The notes: generated by a model not told the origin, from the sequence alone. Positions 1-8,810 are shown, counted from the stretch's first letter. The stretch: 44,708 nucleotides of DNA from Paraktedonobacter sp035294465 (GCA_035294465.1 DATGKW010000004.1:1-44708); one strand, 5' to 3'. Translations and numbers: made by a program.

Positions 1-87
1 CCAGGCTTCTCAGCTGGTGCCATCTTTTTTGCCCTCGTCTGTGCTTTCGGAGCCTACCGGTTTGTAAAAGAACGAAGGACTCTCTGA
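1..87 (+). CDS. C-terminal end of a membrane protein (partial)
   Basis: The first 28 codons of the window are open and end at a TGA at 85-87. They encode a hydrophobic stretch (SAGAIFFALVCAFGAYRF) followed by a basic tail (VKERRTL), which is the usual end of a polytopic membrane protein with a final transmembrane helix and a cytoplasmic positive tail. Nothing more can be said of the family because the rest lies outside the window. The frame could be chance, but the helix-plus-basic-tail pattern and the lack of any competing gene make a real gene end more likely. Confidence 0.45.
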   Translation, partial: PGFSAGAIFFALVCAFGAYRFVKERRTL

Positions 88-223
88 GAATCCTTTGACC
101 TCATTTCAGTGGATTAGGAAAGCTGTGTATGAGTATGCTGAGGCAAAAAGTCATTCTAGACGGAGAGTCGAAAGCAGCTTTTTGGTCGGGTACATAGCCA
201 ATGCCGGCAGCAGCGCGAATATC

Positions 224-1525
224 TCATCTCCGAATCAGAATCGCGACGCTCTCAATATGCGCCGTTTGCGGGAACATGTCCAATGGCTGAACCGAGCAGA
301 GGTGATACGCGGCGTATTCGTGACAAAGCGTGTTCAGGTCTCGTGCCAGCGTTGAGGGGTCGCAGGAGACGTAGACGATGCGCCTGACAGAGTTACGCGC
401 CAGGGCAGCGAGCACCGGAAGCTGGCAGCCGGCGCGAGGAGGATCGATTACCAGTCCGTCGAGCCGTTCAGAGAGAGTAGGCAGCAAATCTTCAACCTTG
501 CCTTGCAGGATTTCTACATTCTCGGATGCGCGCAGGTTCCAGCGCGCATCCTTGATCGAGCTGGCCGATTCCTCAATCGCGATTACTTTTACAGCCCGGC
601 GGGCCAGCAGCAAGGCAAAGGTGCCAACTCCGCAATAGGCATCCAGCACGGTAACGGGCTGCTCTTTGGCCGGCTCGGCCTCGACCTGTCCGGGCGGGAA
701 AAGGCCATCCAGCACCATTTGCGCCATCTTCTCTGCCTGGGCCGTGTTGGTCTGGAAAAACGAACTGGGCCGAATGCGGAACGTCTCGCCACGCAATTGC
801 TCATCCATCGTTTCCTCGCGCACCTCCAGACCCGCGTTCGCGAGTTCCGCGACGATTTCGGCAGGCTGCCGGGGCTGAATGAGCATCTGGCGAGTCGCGG
901 AGCCGCAACGCACCAGGATCTGCGGGCGCGGATTGACTTGCCGACTGAAAACGGCCAGCGCGGTATTGATAGCTTCATGCGCGATTGGGCAATTGCTCAG
1001 CGGTAGCACACGATGGGTGCCGCGCGCCGTCAAGCCGGGCTGCCCCTCGCGATTGACCGAAAAGCGCATGTGATTGCGATAATGCCAGGGGTCGTCGCAG
1101 GCCACGGTATCAAGCACGGGCGGCTGCTCAAACTTGCCTATGTCTCGCAGGAGTTCCCGCACCGTTTCGCGTTTCCACTCTAGCTGGGCGCTATACTGAA
1201 GATGCTGGAACTGACAGCCGCCGCACACGCCGAAGACAGGACAACGCGCCTGGACACGCAGCGGTGACGGTTCGTGAATCTCGGTAATCTGCACACGGCG
1301 CGGGTAGGGTTTCCAATGCCGTTTGCGGCGTTTGGGCAGCGCAGGCAAAGGCTCCACGGCAATCGTCACGCGCTCACCTGGCAGGCCAGCGGGCACGTGA
1401 AGCACCGTTGTATGCACTTCACCATCTGGGCCTGGCTCACTGATTTCGGCCGTGGCCAGGCCCTCGCGGGTCAGTTCGCCCAGAGTCACGGTATGATACG
1501 CCAGTGGGCGCTCGTCTCGCATCAT
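224..1525 (-). CDS. rlmD: TrmA/RumA-family RNA uracil-C5 methyltransferase (RlmD-like)
   Basis: This 433-residue protein should transfer a methyl group from S-adenosylmethionine to C5 of a uridine, probably in 23S rRNA. It has an N-terminal TRAM-like beta domain, then an iron-sulfur cluster motif (CPVFGVCGGC, with a fourth cysteine in NCPIAH). The Rossmann methyltransferase core carries DAYCGVGTFAL (SAM binding), IDPPRAGC and the catalytic-cysteine motif VSCDPSTLARDL. The length is normal for the family. The start ATG at 1525-1523 overlaps the stop of the upstream TPR gene in an ATGA arrangement, so translation is probably coupled. The family includes RlmC, RlmD and RlmCD, which modify different uridines; the exact target cannot be read from the sequence, so the symbol is tentative. 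Confidence 0.9.
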   Translation of the reverse strand: MMRDERPLAYHTVTLGELTREGLATAEISEPGPDGEVHTTVLHVPAGLPGERVTIAVEPLPALPKRRKRHWKPYPRRVQITEIHEPSPLRVQARCPVFGVCGGCQFQHLQYSAQLEWKRETVRELLRDIGKFEQPPVLDTVACDDPWHYRNHMRFSVNREGQPGLTARGTHRVLPLSNCPIAHEAINTALAVFSRQVNPRPQILVRCGSATRQMLIQPRQPAEIVAELANAGLEVREETMDEQLRGETFRIRPSSFFQTNTAQAEKMAQMVLDGLFPPGQVEAEPAKEQPVTVLDAYCGVGTFALLLARRAVKVIAIEESASSIKDARWNLRASENVEILQGKVEDLLPTLSERLDGLVIDPPRAGCQLPVLAALARNSVRRIVYVSCDPSTLARDLNTLCHEYAAYHLCSVQPLDMFPQTAHIESVAILIRR

Positions 1526-3765
1526 TTCCTCTTCAAGAGCTCGCGGATAGCCTGCACGATCTCCAGTTCAGGGTTGATACGCTCGGCCTCCTGCACATAT
1601 TCCAGCGCGCGACGACGGTCTCCCTTCTCAATATAGACCATGGCCATGAGCGCACGCAGGTGCGCCGAATAAGGGATATTGCGAATACCTTGAGCAAGCA
1701 CGTCGCGAGCTTTATCAAGCTCTCGCTGGTCAAGGTAGAGAGCGCTCAGCTCCGAATATGCACGCACGTCCGTCGGCCCCTCCTCGATCGCGCGTTTAAA
1801 GGAAATCTCGGCCTCGGGGGCGTTCTCCTGGCTGCGCTGGACAAAGCCCAGGGTTGTCCAGAGCTGAGGATATTGAGGGTTGATCTCGGCCAAGCGCTCC
1901 AGATAGCCCTGCGCCTCTGCAAAACGCTCACGCGCCATAGCAAGGTTGGCAAGATCAAACTCCACCTGGGTCTGTATATCGCGTTCCTGGGCGAAGCCAC
2001 GGGCAGCTAGAAGCAACTTCTCAGCCTCGTCATACTCTTCTTTCCCAAGCAGCAGTTCAGCCACCAGCAGGTATCCCAGCGCATCGCCTTCGCTCAGCGT
2101 TTCGCGCAATGTGGCCTCACCCTGATTGGCAAAACGCTCGGCCCGCTCGCTCAATCCCAGCGAATCGAAACGCTCTGCTAGAGCAATATAGAGTGCCCCA
2201 AGGCGCTGCAGAGCCGTCTTATGATCGAGGTCGCCGGGGAAGCGCTTCACCAGTTCTTCAGCATAGACAGCCGCACGCTCTACCGCCCGGATACCCATCG
2301 CACGCCCGTAGGCATCCTCGTAGATCGCCTTATCCAGCGAATTCTTTACCAGCAGCGCATCATCAAACGAGAGGGTTTTCCAGGTGCGCCAGAGCAGTTC
2401 TTCGTAATACTGCTGAGCATCAGGGTCGTTCGGCTGGTGCTCGCGCACAATCTTCTGGATAGCTTCGTCATGCTCTTGCAGGCGTTTACGCAGTTCTTCC
2501 AGCGGCAGCCCCTGGATCGTCGCGCCTTCGTCCTTGATGCGCGCGATGCGCCACTCGCCATTTTCCTGTTCCAGGCTGAAAATCGTCCAGAACCAGTGGC
2601 GGCCGGTCTCTTTATAAACCGCCGTGCCCATAGGCATTTCCGGCAGCGTCCCGCTTAGTTGCGTCTCGGTCAGTTCCAGCGACCAGCCCAGTTCAATCTC
2701 TTTCGGCCCGTTTGCCCGCGTGCTGAGCACGGAGGTCGGCAACCAGAGCGCCGACGCCTGCGGCTCTCGCTCGCGTAAGAAGTAGACTTCAAAACGCGCA
2801 GGGTGGGCCTCGTCGGCCCATTTGCGGCGCATCTCAATCCATTCGTCGCGTCCGCGCCCCTCCAGCAAGGGGCTATTCCGCGTGAGCAGATCATAACAGA
2901 GACCATAATCACCCATCGACCAGCCGCCGGTAAAATTGGCCGCGACCATATCTGGTTCCAGACCGCGACTGATAAATGTCTGGCCATGGTCCTCACCAGT
3001 CTCGTCGGCATGGAGTACCAGCCGCTGGATCAGCGGGAGATTCTGGCGAAAATCCTTGTGCGGCTCTGTCTTGCGCCAGCGATTGACATCCAGAGCTTCG
3101 TTGAGCAGGCGGCGTCCTTCGGCCAGCGTGCATTCAATATAGGTCGGTGACGCTCCGCCTTCCTCAGCCTCGGCAGCGCGTATGGTTTGCTGAGTCTCCT
3201 TCAGGCGCTCCTCGATATACCGCTTTGTGCCAACATCGGTAAGGAAATCCTTCACTCCCCCCTGCCAGAAATCGAGCAGGAACGAGAACATACGGGCTTC
3301 GCCGTATTCGAAGCCCTGCTCCCAGCACAGGATCAGCTGTAGTTCGCCTGATTCGCGCATTTCCGTCACGGACCCTTTCCAGAAACGCGGAGCGTACTCT
3401 ACACCTGGCCCCACAACGGCGGGCGGCTCCGCCTCCGGCGTCCAGCTGGGATAGATCTTCGCACCCGCCAGTTGAATAAGCGCCCGGCGGGCCTCCTTAC
3501 GCACAGTCTTTATGGGAGCCAGCTCGTGAATCGCCAGCAGGAGATCGGCGGAAGCAACATCGCGTGTACGCGCCAGGCTTTTCAGCAAACCCATCTGGGT
3601 TGCCTCATCAGCTGCGAAAGTCGCCGCGAGCGCTTCTTCCGCCTGCGCGCGGCTGGTACTCTGATGAAGATTCTCCGCAATTTCCTGGCGGCGAGCAAGT
3701 AGAGCCTGTATCCGAGTCTCATCACCCTGAGCTAGCTGAGGATGTGTCGTCTTTTTTGCAGTCAT
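1522..3765 (-). CDS. TPR-repeat protein of unknown function
   Basis: This is a 747-residue soluble protein. The last 235 residues or so form consecutive tetratricopeptide-like helix pairs (for example YEKGDRRRALEYVQEAERIN-like units ending near the C-terminus), a scaffold for protein binding. The first 120 residues are helical and could be HEAT-like (residues such as ATQMGLLKSLARTRDVASAD). The middle part is rich in aromatic residues and matches nothing I recognise. It is the first gene of a two-gene unit with the RNA methyltransferase, whose ATG overlaps its stop. A TG-extended -10 (TACAAT on the minus strand, 3822-3817) lies about 50 bases upstream of the ATG. The TPR part is confident; the role is unknown. 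Confidence 0.75.
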   Translation of the reverse strand: MTAKKTTHPQLAQGDETRIQALLARRQEIAENLHQSTSRAQAEEALAATFAADEATQMGLLKSLARTRDVASADLLLAIHELAPIKTVRKEARRALIQLAGAKIYPSWTPEAEPPAVVGPGVEYAPRFWKGSVTEMRESGELQLILCWEQGFEYGEARMFSFLLDFWQGGVKDFLTDVGTKRYIEERLKETQQTIRAAEAEEGGASPTYIECTLAEGRRLLNEALDVNRWRKTEPHKDFRQNLPLIQRLVLHADETGEDHGQTFISRGLEPDMVAANFTGGWSMGDYGLCYDLLTRNSPLLEGRGRDEWIEMRRKWADEAHPARFEVYFLREREPQASALWLPTSVLSTRANGPKEIELGWSLELTETQLSGTLPEMPMGTAVYKETGRHWFWTIFSLEQENGEWRIARIKDEGATIQGLPLEELRKRLQEHDEAIQKIVREHQPNDPDAQQYYEELLWRTWKTLSFDDALLVKNSLDKAIYEDAYGRAMGIRAVERAAVYAEELVKRFPGDLDHKTALQRLGALYIALAERFDSLGLSERAERFANQGEATLRETLSEGDALGYLLVAELLLGKEEYDEAEKLLLAARGFAQERDIQTQVEFDLANLAMARERFAEAQGYLERLAEINPQYPQLWTTLGFVQRSQENAPEAEISFKRAIEEGPTDVRAYSELSALYLDQRELDKARDVLAQGIRNIPYSAHLRALMAMVYIEKGDRRRALEYVQEAERINPELEIVQAIRELLKRK

Positions 3766-4074
3766 TTTTAAGTCTCTTCTTGATAGTGTTTAGAGTTTGG
3801 GCTGTGTATGCTCAAAATTGTATCATGGGACGCAAGCAGGGTCGAGCTGGCAGACAATCTTAACCAAACGCGCTACAGGTCACTCAGCTCAAATATGATC
3901 TGTATCCTCTGCCAGAACAAGAGCAACAAGAGTTACTAGAGACAGGAAGAGACCAGCCAGCGGAACTAAACTGAGCCAGGTCTCTTTCCCTTCACTCTCT
4001 TGTATTACAAGATACTCTGTGCTACACTCTTCTTCAGTGTATTGTAAGACAAAAGCGTGAAGAAGGAGAACACG
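3766..4074. other. Divergent intergenic region between TPR gene and padR
   Basis: No gene is seen here. The left end holds a candidate minus-strand extended -10 (TGA-TACAAT, read on the complement at 3825-3817) for the TPR gene. The right end holds the padR promoter and palindrome listed separately. The bases between, about 3860-3990, show nothing recognisable. Confidence 0.5.
3999..4028 (+). promoter_or_regulatory. padR promoter with a palindromic operator over the -35 box
   Basis: TTGTAT (4000-4005) and TACACT (4023-4028) are separated by 17 bases, a good sigma-70-type promoter. The -35 box lies inside a perfect 13-base palindrome, CTTGTA-T-TACAAG (3999-4011). A related half-site (TATTGTAAG) follows near 4040-4048, at or just after the predicted start of transcription. 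PadR repressors commonly autoregulate through such palindromes, so an autoregulatory operator is the natural reading. Confidence 0.6.
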
Positions 4075-4452
4075 ATGGAGGCACGTCTGACCCAGTTGCT
4101 CAAGGGGACGTTAGATATGTGCTTGCTGGCCACAATTGCTCAACGGCCCTGTTATGGGTATGAAATGGTCCAGCGCCTGGCTCAGCAGGGACTCTCCCTC
4201 GTGAGCGAAGGCAGCATCTATCCACTACTCAGTCGTCTGCAACAGCGTGGCTATATTGAGGGCTATCTCGTCCCCTCAACCGATGGGCCTGCGCGCAAGT
4301 ACTATCGTCTTCTTTCCAAAGGAGACGAGCAATTAGCGCAGTGGCAGGCCGAGTGGGAAAGCTTTGCTCAGGCCGTTTCACAGATTTTGAAAGGAGCACG
4401 TTCGGATGTCGATCCTCGATCAGCACACCCTCAGCCAGATCTCCGACCTTAG
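4075..4452 (+). CDS. PadR-family transcriptional regulator
   Basis: This 125-residue protein has the PadR winged-helix fold: a first helix region (LTQLLKGTLDMCLLATI), the recognition part (YGYEMVQRLAQQG), and the wing with the conserved SEGSIYPLLSRLQQRGYI, followed by GPARKYYRLLSKG. I chose the ATG at 4075 because AGAAGGAG lies 5-6 bases before it; an in-frame GTG at 4057 has no ribosome site. The 3' end overlaps the next gene by 47 bases, so the two form an operon. In this arrangement PadR usually represses itself and its membrane partner in response to a small molecule or a membrane stress; the ligand is unknown. Confidence 0.9.
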   Translation: MEARLTQLLKGTLDMCLLATIAQRPCYGYEMVQRLAQQGLSLVSEGSIYPLLSRLQQRGYIEGYLVPSTDGPARKYYRLLSKGDEQLAQWQAEWESFAQAVSQILKGARSDVDPRSAHPQPDLRP

Positions 4453-5161
4453 TGAGGCGTGTGCGCGGTACTGGGAGCTGCGGGGAATTGCCGGAAAAAG
4501 CAGGAAAGAAATGCAGATAGAACTGGAGCAGCATTTGATCCAGGCAGCGATGGATGGAAAATCATTGGAAACGGTCGTTGGTCCCAATCCGGCCGCGTTT
4601 GCCGAAGCCTGGGCCAGAGAAATGCGTCCGCACGTCTCGCGGAGCAGTGTTCTGCTCCTGCCTGGACTGGCCTACGCTCTAAACGTGGTGAGCACCACGA
4701 CCCTCGTTCAACACCTGTTTGCTCCCACGTCGTCGTTCACCCTGACCCTGTTCGCCGCCTACTTGCTTGTCAGTAGTGGGCTGGGTACTCTCCTGCTTCC
4801 TCTTGCAGGGTTCCTCGCCGGGCGCATCAAAACCCGAACCGGGCGCTCGGTGCTGCTGGGTACCATACTCGTGCTGGGCACGCTGGTTGCACGCTCGGCA
4901 GGGATGAGAATCAACTGGAGCATTGCCCTGCTCTCCTGGAGCTGGCCACTAACCTTCCTGCTGGTATCTCTGGCAGCGGTGCTGGCCTGTCTGGAGTGCT
5001 GGCGGCGAACCTCGCAAGAGCGAACGCTCTCCGGCCAGCATGTGAGACTTGGACGCTCGGTGATGACCTTTGCAGGTAGCGTGGCCGTGTTCGACCTGAT
5101 CCTGGGCATAAGCAGTCTGGCCGTGTTCAACGCCTGCACACTCGCGTGCAGGGTGTTTTGA
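4406..5161 (+). CDS. HAAS-like membrane protein, PadR partner
   Basis: The protein has 251 residues. Residues 1-75 form a soluble helical domain (CARYWELRGIAGKSRKEM, then IELEQHLIQAAMDGKSLETV), much like the HAAS/DUF1700-type domains that accompany PadR genes. After it come about five or six hydrophobic helices (from about residue 80 on), so the protein lies in the cytoplasmic membrane. The start ATG at 4406 is preceded by AAGGAG with 9 bases of spacing, although it lies inside the padR reading frame. The pairing of PadR with a HAAS protein is a known arrangement of anti-sigma-like or membrane-signalling modules. The signal sensed is unknown. Confidence 0.7.
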   Translation: MSILDQHTLSQISDLSEACARYWELRGIAGKSRKEMQIELEQHLIQAAMDGKSLETVVGPNPAAFAEAWAREMRPHVSRSSVLLLPGLAYALNVVSTTTLVQHLFAPTSSFTLTLFAAYLLVSSGLGTLLLPLAGFLAGRIKTRTGRSVLLGTILVLGTLVARSAGMRINWSIALLSWSWPLTFLLVSLAAVLACLECWRRTSQERTLSGQHVRLGRSVMTFAGSVAVFDLILGISSLAVFNACTLACRVF

Positions 5162-5218
5162 AAGAAACCAGGGAAATAACCCGAACAGATAATTCTCCTG
5201 GGAAAAAGAGGGAAAAGA

Positions 5219-5713
5219 ATGCGAAGCATCTCAACACCGCTGGCCTTTGTGATCAACTGGGGATGGCTTCAGATCGGCCCATATATCCACATTAACATCA
5301 ATCCAATTATCGTCAGCCTGGGCCCGCTGGCCCTGCACTGGTATGGCCTGATGTATGTCGTGGCCATTGTCATGGGCCTTTGGTTAATCCGCTGGTACAC
5401 CACACGCCAGGGCATCAAAGAGGTGCAAATTTATCGGATGTTCTGGTGGTGCGTTGTAGCCGGGCTTGTCGGCGGACGCCTCTATTTCGTGGTCCAGCAA
5501 CCCGACCTGGTAGCGGATTACCTCCTGAAACCCCTGAATATTCTGGCAACCTGGGAAGGCGGCATGGCCTTTTACGGCGCGGTTTTTCTGATTATGCCAG
5601 TGCTGTTCTGGCGAGCCATCAAAGAACGACTCAATTCCTCTGGTCGTGCTCGATGCAGGCGCGCTCTTCGCCGCCTGTGCCCAGCCGTTCGCGCGAATCG
5701 GCAACCTGATTAA
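5219..5713 (+). CDS. lgt: Prolipoprotein diacylglyceryl transferase, N-terminal half (frameshifted)
   Basis: This reading frame encodes the first half of Lgt, the membrane enzyme that moves diacylglycerol from phosphatidylglycerol to the lipobox cysteine of lipoproteins. Recognisable parts are the first helices (GPLALHWYGLMYVVAIVMG), GLVGGRLYFV, and the loop WEGGMAFYGA. The ATG at 5219 follows AGAGGGA. Homology ends near base 5635 (KERLN); after that the frame reads an arginine-rich tail without hydrophobic character up to 5713. The rest of Lgt continues in another frame from about 5637. Either the gene is broken or the sequence has a one-base error. The family's usual His after GG-hydrophobic-hydrophobic (H103 in E. 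coli) is Tyr here. Confidence 0.85.
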   Translation: MRSISTPLAFVINWGWLQIGPYIHININPIIVSLGPLALHWYGLMYVVAIVMGLWLIRWYTTRQGIKEVQIYRMFWWCVVAGLVGGRLYFVVQQPDLVADYLLKPLNILATWEGGMAFYGAVFLIMPVLFWRAIKERLNSSGRARCRRALRRLCPAVRANRQPD

Positions 5714-6209
5714 TGGCGATATCATCGGGTACCCCAGCACGCTTCCCTGGTCCACCGTCTATGACAATCCTGCCAGTTGGGCCTGCCAGAACCCAGCAGC
5801 GGGTACCTGCCATGTTCCGGTGCAGCCGGCTGCCGGCTACGAAATCCTGCTCAACTTGCTGCTGATTGGAGTGCTCCTGTTTCTGGCCCGGCGCTATCGT
5901 CGCCCCGGCATGCTTTTGCTCACCTACCTATTCGGCTACGCCATCAGTCAGTTTCTGGTCTTCTTTGCTCGTGCAAATACCATCGTCCCGCTCTTTACCC
6001 TTGATTGGGGACTCAAGCAAGCCCAATGGACCTCATTGATCGTCCTGCTACTCTTGATTCCGCTGACACTATGGATGAGGCGCTGGCGCTTCGCCCGGCC
6101 CATTCCGCCAGGCGAGACCCCCGCGACATATGGCATGACCCCATCGAGGCCCTTATCAGCAACAGAAAACGCTGAGGAGGAAAACACTCATGTCTCTCAC
6201 CCTGGTTAG
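5646..6209 (+). CDS. lgt: Prolipoprotein diacylglyceryl transferase, C-terminal half (frameshifted)
   Basis: This frame carries the second half of Lgt. It includes the signature ARIGNLINGDIIG with the essential arginine, followed by PAAGYEILLNLLL and several transmembrane helices, then the charged C-terminus. Read back before base 5646, the frame gives IPLVVLDAG, which continues the protein smoothly from KERLN in the other frame. The join is therefore near 5633-5640 and needs a +1 (or -2) shift. The GTG at 5646 has no ribosome site, so independent translation is unlikely. If the shift is a sequencing error, a single gene runs 5219-6209. If it is real, the strain lacks this Lgt or has another copy. 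Confidence 0.8.
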   Translation: MLDAGALFAACAQPFARIGNLINGDIIGYPSTLPWSTVYDNPASWACQNPAAGTCHVPVQPAAGYEILLNLLLIGVLLFLARRYRRPGMLLLTYLFGYAISQFLVFFARANTIVPLFTLDWGLKQAQWTSLIVLLLLIPLTLWMRRWRFARPIPPGETPATYGMTPSRPLSATENAEEENTHVSHPG

Positions 6210-6248
6210 TATGCTCAGATCACATTTCGAAACGTCGCCCAGGAAGCC

Positions 6249-7826
6249 TCAGGCCAGCGCCAGGACCTCGTGCTTCGCGTTTTCTCGCTGCTCCTCAGAG
6301 GCATCCTCTGAAGGATTGCTATGGGTCGGCCCGGTGAGAGCAGGCGGATGGCGCGGCAGACTGCCTTTGCTCGTATTGCCGCGCGCTGCCAGCAGAATGA
6401 ACATTGGGAAAGCCGCGCAGGCGAAGTACGATGGCAGGCTGCGCCAGGCGAAGAAGAGCGGCAGCACAGCCAGCAGCATCGCCGCCTCGGGATGGGCCTT
6501 ACACACGCGCCAGTACCACATGAGGCAGAGCGGATAGAAGACGCCATACTCCAGGATCGCATAAATTATGCTGGGCAGATACGAGTGCAGATACGGTGAG
6601 CCAACCAGGCCCACAATGCCTACGCCTGTAGCGAACATTGGATCACTCACCGGAGCCATGACCCCGGCCAGCCACGCCTTCGCATCCCAGAGAATAAATG
6701 GCAGGTTGAACGCCAGCATGACCAGACCGGCAATTGTCAGACGCCGCACAACCTCTTTCCAATCATAGGTACGGAAAACCAGAATCGCGTAGAAGAGCAC
6801 ATAAAACCAGGCCGGCTGTTTGCAGGCCATAGCCAGTCCAAGAACGAGGGCTGACGGCCAGCGGCGTTCGCGCCAGAGCCAGGCCAGCACAAGAAACAGA
6901 ATAGTCAGCAGATCAAGATTGCCGCCAACCACCGAGGACCACATGGAAACGTTCGCGAGCGCGAACACAATAATCCACGGGCGCAGCTCCCTGCGCGCCA
7001 CCGACCAGCCTAGAGCAACCAGCACAATATAGCAAAGAAAATAGAAAGGGAGGACGTTCCCAATGCCTAGCCAGACAAGCGGCACCAGGGTCAGAAAAGA
7101 GAGGGAAGGATAGCTCACTTTCGCCTCAAATTCGGGAGCCTGGCCGGATTTCAGGTCGGTATCAAGCACTGTGCGCATTTCAACGGGCGACGGATACGTC
7201 TCTTGATTGGCAAACTGCCCTTCACGTAGCGGAGTAGTCCAGGAAGGGTCAAGTGAGAAGAGCCTCACAACGCGCTCCATGTTTGAATCGACGTAGGGAT
7301 CTTTCCCTTGCAGCAGCACCATCGCCGCATACGCATCGAGCGATGTGCCATCGTTGGTATACTGCGGAGCCTGCAAAAAGTCGACCTGGATTGTCAGGCC
7401 AACCTCGGCCACTCCGGCGATACAGGTGAGCAGCACCAGAATTAGGGCCGCGCACTGCCAGCGATACGGGTGTTTGGCCAGGCGGCGGCTTTGCTGGCGC
7501 AGCGTCCGCTGGCGAAAAGCCATCCACATCATGAAGAAGCTCCCCAGGATCAGGCAAAAGGAGATAGTGCCTTTCCAGGGATCGATAAAAGGCAGATGGG
7601 CCGTGTACCATTGCGGAGGGATAATAGAAACCGCTTCATTGAGCGCTTGCAAAACAAGGGCCAGACCAATCCAGCAGGCTCTGCGCTGGAGATCGATAAT
7701 CGAGCGATTGTCCGGCGAGCGGTCGTCGGCGAAAAAGAGAGATAAAAGCCTCTGGATGAACAGCTTACACCACTGCGGGGGTGAAGCTGCCTTCTGTATC
7801 TGCGGAAATGCAAGCTGCTGTTCCAT
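6249..7826 (-). CDS. Polytopic membrane protein, GT87-like glycosyltransferase
   Basis: This protein of about 525 residues has some 11-12 hydrophobic helices. In the large loop after the third or fourth helix it has the pattern typical of GT-C-fold membrane mannosyl- or arabinosyltransferases of the GT87/DUF2029 type: an acidic residue and LDAYAAMVLLQGKDPY. It also has a K-Q-P-A element in a later loop (MACKQPAWFYV). Such enzymes use polyprenyl-phosphate sugars on the outer face of the membrane; the product is unknown. I prefer the ATG at 7826 (protein start MEQQLAF), which has GAGGAGAG upstream, over the in-frame ATG at 7877, which has none. The gene is followed closely, tail to tail, by lgt. 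Confidence 0.65.
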   Translation of the reverse strand: MEQQLAFPQIQKAASPPQWCKLFIQRLLSLFFADDRSPDNRSIIDLQRRACWIGLALVLQALNEAVSIIPPQWYTAHLPFIDPWKGTISFCLILGSFFMMWMAFRQRTLRQQSRRLAKHPYRWQCAALILVLLTCIAGVAEVGLTIQVDFLQAPQYTNDGTSLDAYAAMVLLQGKDPYVDSNMERVVRLFSLDPSWTTPLREGQFANQETYPSPVEMRTVLDTDLKSGQAPEFEAKVSYPSLSFLTLVPLVWLGIGNVLPFYFLCYIVLVALGWSVARRELRPWIIVFALANVSMWSSVVGGNLDLLTILFLVLAWLWRERRWPSALVLGLAMACKQPAWFYVLFYAILVFRTYDWKEVVRRLTIAGLVMLAFNLPFILWDAKAWLAGVMAPVSDPMFATGVGIVGLVGSPYLHSYLPSIIYAILEYGVFYPLCLMWYWRVCKAHPEAAMLLAVLPLFFAWRSLPSYFACAAFPMFILLAARGNTSKGSLPRHPPALTGPTHSNPSEDASEEQRENAKHEVLALA

Positions 7827-8097
7827 ACGTGTGCGCTTCTCTCCTCTAGCGTGACAACAAAAACCGGTGGGAGGCATGAACCACCAACCGAGTCCTTGAA
7901 AGCACTTATGGGGCGAATTTCAAGCGCAGAGCATAACTCTGGCCAAAACGCGAGGTTCAAAAACCGGGCGTTTCGCTAACCTCCCCTAAAATTGCCGGGA
8001 ATCTACACCATCGCTTGCCCTGGCCTGTTAGACTTATTACAGGACTACCCCCAGCAAAAATTAAGACGAGAACTCATCGGCTTTCGTCACAGATTTG

Positions 8098-8580
8098 TCA
8101 CAAACGCAGGCGAAAATAGAGTTCTCGATGCTGCAGCTCAAATCCTAGCGACTCGTACAGACGCACGGCAGGTTGATTTCCCTCCCAGACATGCAAGTCA
8201 AGTGCTGCAAGGTGCAATTCATTTCGGGCATAGGCTATCAGATGATGGATCAGTTGCCGGGCCAGGCCACGTCCGCGGAAATCCGGGTGAACCACCACGC
8301 GCTTAATATAGCCGATTGCGCCGGCCGTTTCCTGAGGAGGCAACATCAACTCTGACTTGGCTACGGTTCGATGCTCGACATCGGCCAGGAAAATCAAGGT
8401 ACGTTCATGAGTTGACGGATCGACTGAACCAAAGTATTTCTCAATTTCACGATGGATATCTCGCGCCGGAGAGGTGCTGAAGCTATCCAGTTCATTAATG
8501 AGCGCGATGTCATCAACTGTGGCGAGGCGAAAAGTGGACGCGGCGATAGAGGCATTATCGCTTTTTAGATTCTCAGCCAT
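8098..8580 (-). CDS. GNAT-family N-acetyltransferase
   Basis: This is a 160-residue acetyltransferase of the GNAT fold. The acetyl-CoA pyrophosphate loop is clear (VVVHPDFRGRGLARQLI), followed by the C-terminal strands (LDLHVWEGNQPAVRLYESLGF) typical of RimI-like enzymes. It starts 17 bases after the stop of the small membrane protein and is the last gene of the nadK-recN-small protein run. The substrate is unknown; RimI-type protein N-terminal acetylation and antibiotic or amino-acid acetylation are both possible. Confidence 0.85.
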   Translation of the reverse strand: MAENLKSDNASIAASTFRLATVDDIALINELDSFSTSPARDIHREIEKYFGSVDPSTHERTLIFLADVEHRTVAKSELMLPPQETAGAIGYIKRVVVHPDFRGRGLARQLIHHLIAYARNELHLAALDLHVWEGNQPAVRLYESLGFELQHRELYFRLRL

Positions 8581-8597
8581 CGTTTTTGTCGTCTCAT

Positions 8598-8786
8598 TTA
8601 CGGCTGTTTTTTACGCGGCAACAGCAGAATAGAGACCAGCGCATAGCCAGAGCAACCCAGCAGAAGCAGCGCATAAATATACAGTTCCGGGTCTTTCCCA
8701 GCCGTGACAAACTGGAACAGGCCAAAAAAGAGGAAGCCGATAAAGACGAGGAAGAGCAAAATAGTGCTCAGTAACTTTTTACCCAT
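8598..8786 (-). CDS. Small two-helix membrane protein
   Basis: This 62-residue protein has two hydrophobic helices (STILLFLVFIGFLFFGLFQF and YIYALLLLGCSGYALVSILL) and a basic tail (PRKKQP). AGAAGGGA lies just upstream of the ATG at 8786. It sits in a tight run on the minus strand between recN and a GNAT gene, so it is probably co-transcribed with them. No family is recognised. Confidence 0.65.
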   Translation of the reverse strand: MGKKLLSTILLFLVFIGFLFFGLFQFVTAGKDPELYIYALLLLGCSGYALVSILLLPRKKQP

Positions 8787-8810
8787 GGATAAGGTCCCTT
8801 CTAATATCTA

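Noticed and set aside
6190..6537. Plus-strand frame of 115 codons with a good ribosome site
   Set aside because: Nearly all of it is antisense to the membrane glycosyltransferase-like gene and has the Arg/Ser-rich composition of a shadow frame.
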